From positions 744,001-808,000 of the forward strand of contig NZ_FNLC01000001.1 of assembly GCF_900104065.1 (NCBI RefSeq): 64,000 bases of DNA, given 5' to 3'. Of the stretch, positions 33,971 to 43,736 are shown in pieces. The notes under the pieces were generated by a model, which had not been told where the DNA came from, did not search any database, and worked only from the letters and a program-made list of their open reading frames with translations. The stretch is from Natronobacterium texcoconense (GTDB lineage Archaea; Halobacteriota; Halobacteria; Halobacteriales; Natrialbaceae). The translations under genes and the position numbers were made by a program. Positions within the stretch are counted from its first letter, which is position 1; each line of letters starts with the position of its first letter.

Positions 33971-35250
33971 TCGAAATCACCCAGCGAGGCTGGTTCGGCG
34001 GGTTCGTCTTTCGGCTCCTCGCTTTCTTCTTCGACCTCCACTTCTTCGTTCTCTTCCTTCTCCGACTCCGACTCCGACAACTGATCTGCCACCGTCGTCA
34101 CGTCCTCGTCGCCCGGTTCTCGGTCGGGTGCGGGCTCGAACGCGGTGTCGTCGTCCTCGAGCAACTCGCGAACGCGTCGTTCGACCGACTCGCGAACGTT
34201 GGCGTCGGCGAGTTTGCCGTCGCGGACGGTCTCGTCGATCTCGAGGGCGGCGTCGCTGAGGCCGAGGTCGCGGACGCGTTCCCGGACGGCCTCGTCGGGG
34301 TCGGCGAAACTCACCGACACCTCCTCGTCCTCGTCGGGGAGGTCGCGCCGGTCGTTGACGCGGGCGATCATCGCGCCGCGATCGATCGCGAGTTCCTCGA
34401 TTGCGGCGGGCGTGATCGGCTTGCCCTCGCCCTCGATGGTGACGATGACGACCGCCTCTTCGAGGTCGTGTTGCCGAACGCGTTCTTGGACGCGGTCGAT
34501 TCCCTCGCCGGCCTCGAGAGAGACGTCGACGAAGACGAACTCTCGGATGTCGGTCAGCGCACGGCGGCTGATCGTCACTTCCTCGTCGAACTCGACGAGG
34601 TTGTAGCCCCGATCCTCGCGTTCGCTCGCGCTCGCTCGTTCGGTCGAGCCACAGTAGGTGACCCACGTGTCACTCATCTCCGCTGTATCGGGGTGATGGT
34701 TGTCGCCCAGCAGGACGGCGTCGAACTCGACCGTCGACTCCTCGAGAAGTCGTTCAGTGTCCCAGTCAGCGTGGGCGAAGGGTTCGAACAGGCCGTGGCT
34801 CACGAGCGTTGCGTGATCGGCTTCCTCGGGCAGCGGGGCGAACTCGTACTCGAGGTCCTCGCGTCGCGATCGGGGGACGAAATCCAGCCCGTAGAAGGCG
34901 ACGTCGTCGACGATTTCGGGTTCCGCACCTAGCCGAGTCGCGAGTCCCAGATCGGCGAACAGGTCCAGCCACTGGGCGTCGCGTTTCCCCTCGTGGTTGC
35001 CGACGACGGCGAGGAAGGGAATGTCGGCCTCCCGGAGGTCCCGGAGGATGTCGACCGTTCCCTGCAGGTCGACCAGCGTCGGCCGGCGGTCGTGAAAGAG
35101 GTCGCCGGCGTGGACCACGGCGTCGACGTCGTCCTCGATTGCGTCCTCGACTACGTCGCGAAAGGCCGAGAGAAAGTCCCGTCGTCGCTCGGGCGCGTTG
35201 TACTGTTGATACCCGATGTGGGTGTCGCCCGTGTGTATCACCCGCGTCAT
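33967..35250 (-). CDS. mre11: DNA double-strand break repair nuclease Mre11
   Basis: Mre11 (427 residues) has the calcineurin-like phosphoesterase motifs: HTGDTHIGYQQYNAPERRRDF at the N-terminus, VVHAGDLFHDRRPT, LAVVGNHEGKRD and later VSHGLFEPF and LLGDNHHPDT. These provide the metal-binding Asp, His and Asn residues. The C-terminal third is very acidic with a low-complexity tail. It is the first gene of the mre11-rad50 operon. Confidence 0.96.
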   Translation of the reverse strand: MTRVIHTGDTHIGYQQYNAPERRRDFLSAFRDVVEDAIEDDVDAVVHAGDLFHDRRPTLVDLQGTVDILRDLREADIPFLAVVGNHEGKRDAQWLDLFADLGLATRLGAEPEIVDDVAFYGLDFVPRSRREDLEYEFAPLPEEADHATLVSHGLFEPFAHADWDTERLLEESTVEFDAVLLGDNHHPDTAEMSDTWVTYCGSTERASASEREDRGYNLVEFDEEVTISRRALTDIREFVFVDVSLEAGEGIDRVQERVRQHDLEEAVVIVTIEGEGKPITPAAIEELAIDRGAMIARVNDRRDLPDEDEEVSVSFADPDEAVRERVRDLGLSDAALEIDETVRDGKLADANVRESVERRVRELLEDDDTAFEPAPDREPGDEDVTTVADQLSESESEKEENEEVEVEEESEEPKDEPAEPASLGDFE

Positions 35251-35329
35251 CTACCGATCGTTCGGGGGCAGTCCCTAAAGGAGTTCCGCGACCGGTGTGA
35301 AAGTAAAGCGAGCCGAACGTTCGAGAGAG

Positions 35330-35608
35330 TCAGCAGTCGATGTCGAGGGTATAGAGTCGCTTCCGGGCGTCCGAGAAGGAAAACCGGGAGTCGACGACGT
35401 TCTCCTCGTCGAGACGGTTCAGTGCGTACCGGACCGTCCGCGCGGGAAGGAGCGTCTCCTCTGCGATCTGTTGCTGGGTCATCGTGTCGTTGTACTCTAA
35501 GACCTTCGCGACCAGTTTGGCGCTCGGTGGGAGGTCACGGACGTCCTCCCAGGTCCCGCGATCGTCCGGATCGTCCGTTCCCTGTCGTAGGGGCTCTGAG
35601 GTACTCAT
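35330..35608 (-). CDS. Winged-helix transcriptional regulator (MarR/TrmB-like)
   Basis: This 92-residue protein contains a single winged helix (residues 28-80: SAKLVAKVLEYNDTMTQQQIAEETLLPARTVRYALNRL). It ends in DIDC. Haloarchaea have many such small HTH proteins. The start was placed at the second of two adjacent ATG codons (35611 and 35608). It is divergent from pan, so it might regulate that gene, but this is only positional. Confidence 0.72.
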   Translation of the reverse strand: MSTSEPLRQGTDDPDDRGTWEDVRDLPPSAKLVAKVLEYNDTMTQQQIAEETLLPARTVRYALNRLDEENVVDSRFSFSDARKRLYTLDIDC

Positions 35609-35729
35609 CATGTATCCCTTCCGAATACGGGCTAATAATATTTTCTGTTCTATTTAATGCTTATGAGTTATACAGTCTGCGAACCCCTACCGACCCGAAG
35701 TCTCTTATGAACCAACCCCCAAAGCAACG

Positions 35730-36950
35730 ATGATGACCGACACTGTGGACGACGTCGACCTCCCATACGACGAGGACGAGGCGTCCCAACAGGAGAAAAT
35801 CCAGGCGCTCGAGGAACGCCTCGAAGTCCTCGAGGCGCAAAACGAGGAGATGCGTGACAAACTCCTCGACGCGAACGCCGAGAACAACAAGTACCAGCAG
35901 AAACTCGAGCGACTGACCCACGAGAACAAGAAGCTCAAGCAGTCCCCACTGTTCGTCGCTACCGTCCAGGAAGTCACGGACGAAGGCGTCATCATCAAAC
36001 AGCACGGGAACAACCAGGAGGCCCTGACCGAGGTCACCGAGGAGATGCTCGAGGAACTCGAGCCCGACGACCGAGTGGCCGTCAACAACTCGCTATCTAT
36101 CGTCAAGACGCTCTCCAGCGAGACCGACGTCCGCGCTCGCGTGATGGAAGTCACCGAGAGCCCCGACGTCAGCTACGAGGACATCGGTGGCCTCGAGGAC
36201 CAGATGCAGGAGGTCCGCGAGACCGTCGAGATGCCCCTCGAGAAGCCGGAGATGTTCGACGACGTCGGAATCGACCCGCCGAGTGGCGTCTTGCTACACG
36301 GTCCGCCGGGGACCGGCAAGACGATGCTCGCGAAGGCCGTCGCCAACCAGACCGACGCGACCTTCATCAAGATGGCCGGCTCCGAACTCGTCCACAAGTT
36401 CATCGGCGAGGGGGCAAAGCTCGTCCGTGACCTCTTCGAGGTCGCCCGCGAGCACGAGCCAGCCGTCATCTTTATCGACGAAATCGACGCCATCGCCGCC
36501 AAGCGAACGGAGTCGAAGACCTCCGGCGACGCCGAGGTCCAGCGGACGATGATGCAACTCCTCTCGGAGATGGACGGGTTCGAGGAACGCGGCGAGATCC
36601 GAATTATCGCGGCGACCAACCGCTTCGACATGCTCGACCGCGCTATCCTCCGGCCCGGCCGCTTCGACCGCCTCATCGAGGTCCCCAAGCCCAACGAGGA
36701 AGGTCGCGAGATCATCTTCGACATTCACACCCGCGGCATGAACGTCGCCGACGAGGTCGACTTCGGCGAACTGGCCACGGAAGCCGAAGAAGCCTCCGGT
36801 GCCGACATCAAGGCCATCTGTACCGAGGCCGGGATGTTCGCCATCCGCGACGACCGCACCGAGATCAGGACCGAGGACTTCTACAACGCCTGGGACAAGG
36901 TTCAGGCCGACTCCGAGGACGTCGAGGACGTCTCGAAGACGTTCGCGTAA
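35730..36950 (+). CDS. pan: Proteasome-activating nucleotidase PAN1
   Basis: PAN is the AAA ATPase that unfolds substrates into the 20S proteasome. The 406-residue protein has an N-terminal coiled coil (residues about 17-70), an OB-fold domain (SPLFVATVQEVTDEG), Walker A GPPGTGKT and Walker B VIFIDEIDAIA, the sensor/second region IIAATNRFD and arginine fingers in the RPGRFDR motif. The C-terminus ends in KTFA, not the HbYX (hydrophobic-Tyr-any) tail that docks many PAN proteins into the proteasome. Two adjacent ATG codons lie at 35730 and 35733; the first gives the usual start. Confidence 0.95.
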   Translation: MMTDTVDDVDLPYDEDEASQQEKIQALEERLEVLEAQNEEMRDKLLDANAENNKYQQKLERLTHENKKLKQSPLFVATVQEVTDEGVIIKQHGNNQEALTEVTEEMLEELEPDDRVAVNNSLSIVKTLSSETDVRARVMEVTESPDVSYEDIGGLEDQMQEVRETVEMPLEKPEMFDDVGIDPPSGVLLHGPPGTGKTMLAKAVANQTDATFIKMAGSELVHKFIGEGAKLVRDLFEVAREHEPAVIFIDEIDAIAAKRTESKTSGDAEVQRTMMQLLSEMDGFEERGEIRIIAATNRFDMLDRAILRPGRFDRLIEVPKPNEEGREIIFDIHTRGMNVADEVDFGELATEAEEASGADIKAICTEAGMFAIRDDRTEIRTEDFYNAWDKVQADSEDVEDVSKTFA

Positions 36951-37105
36951 CTCCTGTCGGGAGGTCGCTCTCGGTTCGGTTGCCGTTTCTACCGTTCTTC
37001 ACGGAATTCAGTTACGACAGTGGCCGCCGGCGAGCGACTCGCTCGAGTGGCCGCGGGCAGCGCTACAGAAACGAGATAGCGACGCGAGACGCGGCGGTCA
37101 CGCTG

Positions 37106-37243
37106 TTAAAGCGCGAGGAAAACGAGCCACGGGACGATAAACAGTGCGACCGTCAGCACGATCAGAATGAGGAGATAGCCCGTGATCGCTCCTGCGGCGG
37201 TGATCCAGGACGGATGCTTGAACTCGTTGAGATCGACTGCCAT
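37106..37243 (-). CDS. 45-residue single-pass membrane protein
   Basis: The protein MAVDLNEFKHPSWITAAG begins with a short polar segment and is followed by a long hydrophobic helix (AAGAITGYLLILIVLTVALFIVPWLVFLAL). The conserved HPSW motif and the size match a small haloarchaeal membrane protein family. The ATG at 37243 was chosen over an upstream start because the added part is Arg-rich. Function unknown. Confidence 0.6.
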   Translation of the reverse strand: MAVDLNEFKHPSWITAAGAITGYLLILIVLTVALFIVPWLVFLAL

Positions 37244-37603
37244 GGGAGTATCGTCCGCCGAGCGGCGTATAAACGTACCGGAACGATCAGTAACGGTCAA
37301 TCGGTTCATCGTTTCGTCCCGTTGTTCGGACGAGCGGCTGTGATATGATGGCGTTCTCGAGCCGTCCCGACTACCCTACAGCGGTCGTAGTGAGGCGATG
37401 AGCCGCCGAATGGACGGTCGCGAGTACATACAGCTGTACTGTAACAAAGGTACAAGTCGGCGGTCGTGGTGCACGATTACGAGAGACATGATAATTACCA
37501 GAGGTGGCGAGAGTTCTCGCCAGTGGTCATTCGACGGGGGCATCGACCGAGCGAACGACGACGATTCGTCGAAGCGGAGACGCAATGTGAACGTGGGGCA
37601 TCC
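37244..37603. other. Non-coding stretch upstream of the secreted protein
   Basis: This 360-bp gap has no convincing gene. It contains the inverted repeat AGTACA-N6-TGTACT (37423-37440) around the palindrome TACAGCTGTA (37429-37438), a possible operator. The ORFs seen are Arg-rich shadows. The secreted protein gene follows at 37604. Confidence 0.4.
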
Positions 37604-38413
37604 ATGACGAAAACACGTGCTCTCGCGATCGGTCTGGCGACACTCCTGTTGGTTTCTGTCCTGGCGACGGGTTTGACCACCGGGATGGCGAGCACGACGG
37701 CGACTGCAGACGAGCGGTCGGCGATCGATGGCGTCACCACGCTAGATGACGAGGCGTCCGCCAATAGCTCGTTTACCGCTTACGCACAGGAGGGAACGAT
37801 CGTACTCGGTGGCGATCAGGACGATCCGATCCTCCTTCCGGAGAGCGACGAGGACGAGCCACAGCCCGAGAACGCACCCGAAGACGTCGAGTGGGAGGAC
37901 GATTCGTTCGTTATCGACGCCGACCTCGATCTCGAGGACGGAACGTGGGAGGCAGACCCCGAAGACACCGATATCCCGTTGATCACCTCCTACAGGGTCA
38001 ACGCGGATCGAGCCGAGGTCCAGATGAGCGCACCCGACGGGTTCCAGGGAACGATCGATCCCGACACCGGCGAGATGACGGCCGAAGCAGTCTTCGAGAT
38101 CGAGGCCGCGGTCGTCGGGCCGCTCTTCGGTCTCGGCCCCGACTCGACCTGTGTGACCGAGACCGAACTCGAGATGACGACCGAGACCAGTGACGGTGGT
38201 CTCAGCGGCGAGTCGTTCGAGACCGGGCTGGAGGGTGAGACTGCCACCGCGACGCTCGTCGACGACACCTTCACCGTCCCCGGCTTCGATACCGTCGAGG
38301 GATCCGGAACCGTCTGTGACTCCGCGGCCGATACGTACGGTCTTCCGGCAGAAGAACCGGGTGACAACGAGTTCGAACTCGAACTCTGGTTCGACCTCTC
38401 GGACGACGAGTAG
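37604..38413 (+). CDS. Secreted acidic protein, unknown function
   Basis: This 269-residue protein has a Sec-type signal peptide (residues 1-36, LAIGLATLLLVSVLATGL) and a mature part rich in Asp, Glu, Thr and Gly. Two cysteines (in DSTCVTE and SGTVCDS) could form one disulfide. Beta-strand-like patterns such as FVIDADLDLEDGTW predict a beta-sandwich domain. No family was recognised. The ATG at 37604 gives the signal peptide; longer in-frame extensions are Arg-rich and improbable. Confidence 0.65.
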   Translation: MTKTRALAIGLATLLLVSVLATGLTTGMASTTATADERSAIDGVTTLDDEASANSSFTAYAQEGTIVLGGDQDDPILLPESDEDEPQPENAPEDVEWEDDSFVIDADLDLEDGTWEADPEDTDIPLITSYRVNADRAEVQMSAPDGFQGTIDPDTGEMTAEAVFEIEAAVVGPLFGLGPDSTCVTETELEMTTETSDGGLSGESFETGLEGETATATLVDDTFTVPGFDTVEGSGTVCDSAADTYGLPAEEPGDNEFELELWFDLSDDE

Positions 38414-38482
38414 CCGCGATTACTCGAGTCCCGAGCTTCCGGGACCGGTACTCGTTTTTCCGTGCCGCCCGACGACCGTCGT

Positions 38483-39184
38483 ATGGTAACCGCCGTGCTG
38501 TTCGACCTCGACGACACCCTCTATCCCTACCCACCGTGTAACCGGGCGGGAAAGGAGGCCGCGAGGAAAGCTGCTCGAGAGCGAGGCTACGAGTTCGACG
38601 CCGACGAGTTCGAGGAGTTCTACCAGACTGGCCGCCAGGAGGTGAAACGCCACCTCTCGGGCACCGCCGCCTCGCACGAACGACTGCTGTACTTCAAGTG
38701 TGCTCTCGAGGAACACACCGGCCGTCCCCAGCCAGCGGACGCGCTCGCGCTCGGTGACGCGTACTGGGACGGGTTTCTCGAGGCGATGGAGCCGTTCCCC
38801 GACGCCGTCGAGATGCTCGAGACGCTCCAGGATCGCGGCGTCGACGTCGCCATCGTGACGAACCTCACGACGCGGATCCAGCTCCGGAAACTCGAGCGAC
38901 TGGGGATCGCCGACTCCCTCGACCTGCTGTTGACTTCCGAGGAAGTCGGCCGGGAGAAGCCCGACTCGGTCATGTTTACGCTTCCCCTGGCGCGACTCGA
39001 CCGACGGCCCTCGGAGGCCGTCATGGTTGGAAATTCCGTCTCGTCGGATATCGTCGGTGCGAACGCGGTCGGACTCGAGACCGTACTGTTCAACGGCGGC
39101 GTCGACGACCCCGAGTCACTCGAGGGCCGCCGGGAGCCCGACCACAGGATAGATGCCCTGGCGGAGGTAACTGAACTGGTATGA
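38483..39184 (+). CDS. HAD-superfamily hydrolase
   Basis: This 233-residue haloacid dehalogenase-like phosphatase has motif [10 protein letters not shown] (nucleophile Asp at residue 8 and second Asp at 10), motif [10 protein letters not shown], Lys in [13 protein letters not shown] and motif [16 protein letters not shown]. Helical cap elements lie between motifs I and II. It overlaps the next gene, a class II aldolase, by 4 nt, so the two are translationally coupled and may act in one pathway. Confidence 0.88.
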   Translation: MVTAVLFDLDDTLYPYPPCNRAGKEAARKAARERGYEFDADEFEEFYQTGRQEVKRHLSGTAASHERLLYFKCALEEHTGRPQPADALALGDAYWDGFLEAMEPFPDAVEMLETLQDRGVDVAIVTNLTTRIQLRKLERLGIADSLDLLLTSEEVGREKPDSVMFTLPLARLDRRPSEAVMVGNSVSSDIVGANAVGLETVLFNGGVDDPESLEGRREPDHRIDALAEVTELV

Positions 39185-39843
39185 CCGAGTCGGATCTCCT
39201 TGCGTCGGAGCGTCGAGCTATCGTCGATCACGCGTCCGAACTGGCCGACCTCACTCCTGGCAGGACTGGAAATCTTAGCGTCCGCGGCGACGGCGACGAG
39301 TCCGACGCCTTCGCGATCACGCCAACCGGTGTCCCCTACGATGGTTTCGACGTAGCGGACGTTCCGGTGGTCGGAATCGACGCCGACGGCGAACAACTCG
39401 ACGGCGAGATGGCTCCGAGTAGCGAAGTGCCGATGCATACGGCTATCTACCGGCGCGAGGACGTCGGCGCCATCGTTCACACCCACTCGCCGTGGGCGAC
39501 CGCGCTGGCCGTCGCGGACGAACCGTTGCCGCCGATCCACTACATGATCGTCGCCGTCGGCAAGCGCGTCCCCGTCGCCGAGTACGCCCCCTATGGGACC
39601 GACGAACTCGCGGCGAACATCGTCGCCGCGATGGACGCGGCCGACTCGACCGCCGCACTCATCGAGAACCACGGCCTCGTCGTCACCGCGCCCGACCTCC
39701 CGACCGCGCTCGAGAACACCCACCACGTCGAGAGTCTCGCACGGCTCTATCTCGAGAGCCGATCCGCGGGGCTGGAACCACAGACGCTGTCGGACGAGCA
39801 ACTCGAGGTCGTGCTCGAGAAGTTCGAGTCCTACGGGCAGTGA
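39181..39843 (+). CDS. Class II aldolase/adducin family protein
   Basis: This 220-residue zinc-dependent aldolase or dehydratase of the fuculose-phosphate aldolase family has the metal-ligand motifs [11 protein letters not shown] and [13 protein letters not shown], and the conserved [12 protein letters not shown]. Its sugar-phosphate substrate cannot be told from sequence. Coupling to a HAD phosphatase resembles salvage pathways for 5-deoxyribose or methylthioribose phosphates, in which a class II aldolase cleaves the sugar phosphate; this is an inference. Its stop abuts the convergent Nudix gene. Confidence 0.82.
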   Translation: MTESDLLASERRAIVDHASELADLTPGRTGNLSVRGDGDESDAFAITPTGVPYDGFDVADVPVVGIDADGEQLDGEMAPSSEVPMHTAIYRREDVGAIVHTHSPWATALAVADEPLPPIHYMIVAVGKRVPVAEYAPYGTDELAANIVAAMDAADSTAALIENHGLVVTAPDLPTALENTHHVESLARLYLESRSAGLEPQTLSDEQLEVVLEKFESYGQ

Positions 39844-40335
39844 TCAGAGATACGGCCGAAACAGGTCGTCCTCGTGCAGGTTCTCGGGAAGCGTCTCGAA
39901 CCACTGTGCTGCGGTAATTTCGTCGGAATCGACGCCCAACTGGTCGACGTCAGGGATCGGTCCGTCGGCGCTGGCGGCAAACAGGACAAACTCCGCATGG
40001 AACTGGACGCCGGAATCGGCCTCGGAGACGTACGTCTGATCGAGAACGAGGATCGGTTCGTCGACCGTCGCCTCGAGCCCCGTCTCTTCGTACACTTCGC
40101 GTCGTGCGGCGTCGGCGGGCGTTTCGCTCGGCTCGACCGCACCGCCGGGTGCGATCCAGCCGTCCGACCAGCCGTTCTTGACGAGGGCGATCCGGCCGTC
40201 GGAGTCTCTGACGCGAGCAGCGGCCGTCAGCCCGGTTCCGTCAGTTGCCCACTCCCGGTACGACTCGACTCTGGTGGGCGGAACGTGGATCGTCTGAGTC
40301 TCCCGTGGCACGTCGGATGGAACGCCAGCGTCCAT
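39844..40335 (-). CDS. Nudix hydrolase
   Basis: This 163-residue Nudix hydrolase has the Nudix box GGAVEPSETPADAARREVYEETGLE (residues about 77-101), which binds Mg2+ and cleaves nucleoside diphosphate derivatives. The N-terminal region is acidic/polar. The substrate is unknown. Its stop is directly adjacent to that of the convergent class II aldolase. Confidence 0.9.
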   Translation of the reverse strand: MDAGVPSDVPRETQTIHVPPTRVESYREWATDGTGLTAAARVRDSDGRIALVKNGWSDGWIAPGGAVEPSETPADAARREVYEETGLEATVDEPILVLDQTYVSEADSGVQFHAEFVLFAASADGPIPDVDQLGVDSDEITAAQWFETLPENLHEDDLFRPYL

Positions 40336-40407
40336 TCGTAACGCGTCGGTTTCGTTTCAACTGCTGATAAAGAACGTGAAAGACCCTCGAGTTGCGGACG
40401 ACCGGTT

Positions 40408-41511
40408 CTACGTCGCCCCGGCCGCGTCGAACCCTTCTTCGAACCGGAAGTCGCCGTTTCGCTGGATCACGTCGCCGTCCACCTCGACGACTGACTCCTC
40501 GCCGACGTCGACGATCAGGTCCGCGTGGATCGCGCTCTCGTTGAACGGCTGGTCTTCAGGGACACACTCCTCCATCGCGTTCCCCAATGCGATGTGCAGC
40601 GTGTCACCCATCTTCTCGTCGAAGAGGACGTTGTTCGTCGCTCGCTCGATACCGCGGTTCATCCCGAATCCGAGTTCACCGACGCGTCGCGCACCGTCGT
40701 CGGTCTCCAGCATGGATTCAAGCGCCGCCTCGTTTCGGCTCGCCTCGTAGTCGACCACGACGCCGTCCTCGAACTCGAGGCGAACGTCTCGAATCTCGCG
40801 ACTGTTCCGGAACAGGGGAACGTCGAACGCGATCTCGCCGTCGACGCTATCGGGAACGGGCGACGTTGCCACCTCTCCGCCCGGCATGTTCTCCTCGCCC
40901 GCGTCGTTGAGCGTTCCCATTCCCGAAATCGAGAGTCGAAGATCGGTCGTCTCGCCGGAGCGGATCCGGACTTCCTCGGCCGGCTCGAGGATCTCGACTA
41001 GCTGGCGCTGGCGTTCCCGCTGGGCTTCCCAGTCCCTGTCGATGGCGTCGTAGACGTAGTCCGCCCAGCCAGCGGTGCTCATCTCGGCCCGCTGTGCGCC
41101 GGCCGGCGCGGGATGTTGCGTGATGACCCACCTGGTCTCGAGTCGCTGCTCAAGGACGGGCTTGCGAGCGCGGCTGGCGGCGGCTTTCGTCTCGCCGTCC
41201 ACGTCCGATCCCTCGGCCGCGTTCCGAGCTGCCTTGATGAGGATGACGACGTCCGTCTCGGCCATCGCCGCGAGGTCGTGATTGGCTGTTCGGTAGTCGT
41301 CCGGTTCGATCGTCCGGTCGTAGGCTCGCTTCGCTCTCCAGTTGAGCCACTCTGTTCGCGGGCGCGCGCCTCGAGCCCCGAGTTCCGCGTAGAGAGCGAC
41401 GACGAGGTCTTCGGCGACGGTCGGTGCGCGAACGAGCACGTCGTCTTCGGGACCGACGTCGGTACAGTAGTCGACGAGAATCTCGGCGTGTCGTCTGATC
41501 CGTTCGTCCAT
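40408..41511 (-). CDS. Aminopeptidase, M29-like
   Basis: This 367-residue protein starts MDERIRRHAEILVDYCTDV and shows the M29 (aminopeptidase T) pattern. The metal ligands lie in the C-terminal half: ELGFGMNRG, DTLHIALGNAMEE and IHADLIVDV. M29 enzymes are dimeric metallo-exopeptidases. The ATG at 41511 was chosen, as a further upstream ORF extends into the neighbouring gene region and lacks family features. It is divergent from the amidotransferase guaAA. Confidence 0.86.
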   Translation of the reverse strand: MDERIRRHAEILVDYCTDVGPEDDVLVRAPTVAEDLVVALYAELGARGARPRTEWLNWRAKRAYDRTIEPDDYRTANHDLAAMAETDVVILIKAARNAAEGSDVDGETKAAASRARKPVLEQRLETRWVITQHPAPAGAQRAEMSTAGWADYVYDAIDRDWEAQRERQRQLVEILEPAEEVRIRSGETTDLRLSISGMGTLNDAGEENMPGGEVATSPVPDSVDGEIAFDVPLFRNSREIRDVRLEFEDGVVVDYEASRNEAALESMLETDDGARRVGELGFGMNRGIERATNNVLFDEKMGDTLHIALGNAMEECVPEDQPFNESAIHADLIVDVGEESVVEVDGDVIQRNGDFRFEEGFDAAGAT

Positions 41512-41624
41512 ACCCGTTGGATGGTCGACGTGTACAACTAGGTCGGCCAGACGCGGTGAAAGTGAAACTGAAACCAAATTCACTCCCCGTCTGTCCATCC
41601 GACTCGAGAACCCATTCCGGGTCG

Positions 41625-41630
41625 TTTTTA
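41625..41630 (+). promoter_or_regulatory. TATA-like box for guaAA
   Basis: TTTTTA lies 26-31 nt before the ATG at 41656, as expected for a leaderless haloarchaeal transcript. Confidence 0.5.
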
Positions 41631-41655
41631 CCGGGTGACTGGCTATAGACCCACA

Positions 41656-42210
41656 ATGACGAGAATCGTCGTGGTGGACAACCACGGGCAGTTTACACAC
41701 CTGGAGCAGCGCGCGCTTCGCGACCTCGGCGTCGACACGGAACTGATCGACAACGACACGCCGCCCGAAGACGTCGACGCCGACGGCGTCGTCCTCTCCG
41801 GCGGCCCGGACATGGACCGGATCGGCAAGTCGGCCGACTACCTCGAGGCCGACGTACCCGTACTCGGGATCTGTCTCGGCATGCAACTGATCGCGGCGGA
41901 ACTGGGCGGTCGCGTCGGCGGCGGCGAGTACGGCGGCTACGCCGACGTGACCGTCGACGTCGTCGACGACGACGATCCCCTGACGGGCTCTCTGCACCCC
42001 GAAACTCGAGTCTGGGCGAGCCACGCCGACGAGGTCAAGGAACTCCCGGATGGATTCGAACTGACCGCAAAAAGCGACGTCTGTGACGTCGAAGCGATGA
42101 GCGACACCGATCGGGACCTCTACGGCGTCCAGTGGCACCCCGAGGTCGCCCACACCGAGGAGGGCGACGAAATCTTCGAGAACTTCCTCGAAATCTGCGA
42201 GTCTGCCTGA
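41656..42210 (+). CDS. guaAA: GMP synthase glutamine amidotransferase subunit
   Basis: In archaea GMP synthase is split into an amidotransferase subunit and an ATP-pyrophosphatase subunit. This 184-residue class I glutamine amidotransferase has the nucleophile motif GICLGMQL (Cys about 75) and the His-Glu pair in QWHPEVAHTE. The N-terminus TRIVVVDNHGQFTHLEQRAL is typical of the split archaeal form. No ATP-pyrophosphatase subunit is visible nearby, so it lies elsewhere. Confidence 0.93.
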   Translation: MTRIVVVDNHGQFTHLEQRALRDLGVDTELIDNDTPPEDVDADGVVLSGGPDMDRIGKSADYLEADVPVLGICLGMQLIAAELGGRVGGGEYGGYADVTVDVVDDDDPLTGSLHPETRVWASHADEVKELPDGFELTAKSDVCDVEAMSDTDRDLYGVQWHPEVAHTEEGDEIFENFLEICESA

Positions 42211-42371
42211 CACGGACCGCTGTACGTCACTTTCGGCGTGACCGCGACTCGTTCGACGGTCGCCCCGATGAATACACCGTTCCATACGAATTCGAACGAT
42301 CTCTCACTTCGTGTTTCTCTGTCTCTCGTTTGAACGAAATTACACAGTGGTCTACTCCCGGCATATGGCCT

Positions 42372-43736
42372 CTACGCGTGGTCGGCGTTACCGGTGGCGG
42401 CTGCAATCGCAGCCGGAATCGCCGTCGCCAGTTCTTCGATCTCGCGGTATCGGAGTCGCGTTCGCTCGAGATCGACAGTCCATTCGTCCGCCGCATCGTC
42501 GTTGATCGCGTCGAGATGGCGGCCGAGTCGTCGTTCCTGTCGATCGAGTCGTTTTACGAGCGTCGCACACAGGTGGCGAACGAGCGGATCGTCACCGTCT
42601 GTGCGGATACGGTCGTCGAACGCGACGGCGGCACGATTTTTGGCATCGCGAACGTCCGCACCCGTCGTGTCGAACTCGGGGATGGAAGCGTCAAAATGTT
42701 GCGTGGCTGGTGCATCCTCGAATTCCGAATGAATCAGTGCATACGCATGGTGTTCTACCTTTCGACGCACTGCGAGTGCGAGCAACTCCTTCTCGTACGC
42801 ATCGTCTGGTCCGTCGTGGACCGCGATGTACTCTCGAAGCGAAATCTCGGACGCGTGAGAGCGCACCTCGTCTGCACCGTCCTCGATATCGAACTCGACT
42901 TGCTCGATAACCGTGTCCGTGCGCTCCTCGAGCCGTTCGTACGCGTCCTCGAGTTCCTGCTCGAATGAGTGGGCGGTCGTGTTCTCTCGTGCGGTTTCCT
43001 CGAGCGAGTCGCGCAACCGGTCGGCATCGGCGAGACGGGCGCGTGCACTGGCTGCACGGGCGGCCGAATACTGTGGTTCGACGGTGTCGATGGTCCCTTC
43101 ACCGTGAACGTATCGCTCACCCATCCGAATAGAGCCGCGGGCGTTGTCCAGCCATTCGTCTAGTTCCCCGTACGCAGTAGCGGCCCACGAGAGACTGGAT
43201 GCAACGTACGACAGGTCGTCGAGGGCCGTCTCGTACTCGTCGCGCAATGCCTCGAGGTCAGTGATGATGTCATCTCGGTCGCGATCACCGCGCTGGAGAT
43301 CTGCTAGGGCAACTGCCTGCTCTGCACCGCCCAGTGCAGTTCGGAGGTCGCCGAGAACCTCGAGTCGTTCCGCCGCCGAGAGTTCCTCGAACGTCCTTCG
43401 TTGTTCCTCGAGGTCCTCGAGCGTTGCCTTCGCTCGCTCGAACCGTCGGCCGGAGTTCGCCATGTATTCCTCGTCGTCGGCCTCGACTTCCTCGTCTGGC
43501 CACCGCTCTCGAGCGGCGTCCACGCGCTCGGCGAGGTCGTCGAGCGCGTCGGTGAGATGAGATTCTGTTGGACGGAGATATGAGGGGTGCGAGACGGTGG
43601 GATACTCGATCTCCTGTGCCGCGTGCAACGCGTCGCGATCAGGCCACCGTCGCAGGCGACGTCGCTGGTGATATCCCCCGAGTCCAATTACGACCAGTCC
43701 GCTTCCGAACCAGGCGAGGACACTCCGTCGGTTCAT
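42372..43736 (-). CDS. Coiled-coil exported or membrane-anchored protein
   Basis: This 454-residue protein starts MNRRSVLAWFGSGLVVIGLGGYHQRRRL, a Tat-like or uncleaved signal anchor. The rest is highly helical and charged, with long heptad-like segments (for example AKATLEDLEEQRRTFEELSAAERLEVL). No catalytic motif is seen. An ATG at 43736 was chosen over an upstream frame lacking the signal. Nothing relates it to its neighbours; an envelope or scaffold role is a guess. Confidence 0.62.
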   Translation of the reverse strand: MNRRSVLAWFGSGLVVIGLGGYHQRRRLRRWPDRDALHAAQEIEYPTVSHPSYLRPTESHLTDALDDLAERVDAARERWPDEEVEADDEEYMANSGRRFERAKATLEDLEEQRRTFEELSAAERLEVLGDLRTALGGAEQAVALADLQRGDRDRDDIITDLEALRDEYETALDDLSYVASSLSWAATAYGELDEWLDNARGSIRMGERYVHGEGTIDTVEPQYSAARAASARARLADADRLRDSLEETARENTTAHSFEQELEDAYERLEERTDTVIEQVEFDIEDGADEVRSHASEISLREYIAVHDGPDDAYEKELLALAVRRKVEHHAYALIHSEFEDAPATQHFDASIPEFDTTGADVRDAKNRAAVAFDDRIRTDGDDPLVRHLCATLVKRLDRQERRLGRHLDAINDDAADEWTVDLERTRLRYREIEELATAIPAAIAAATGNADHA

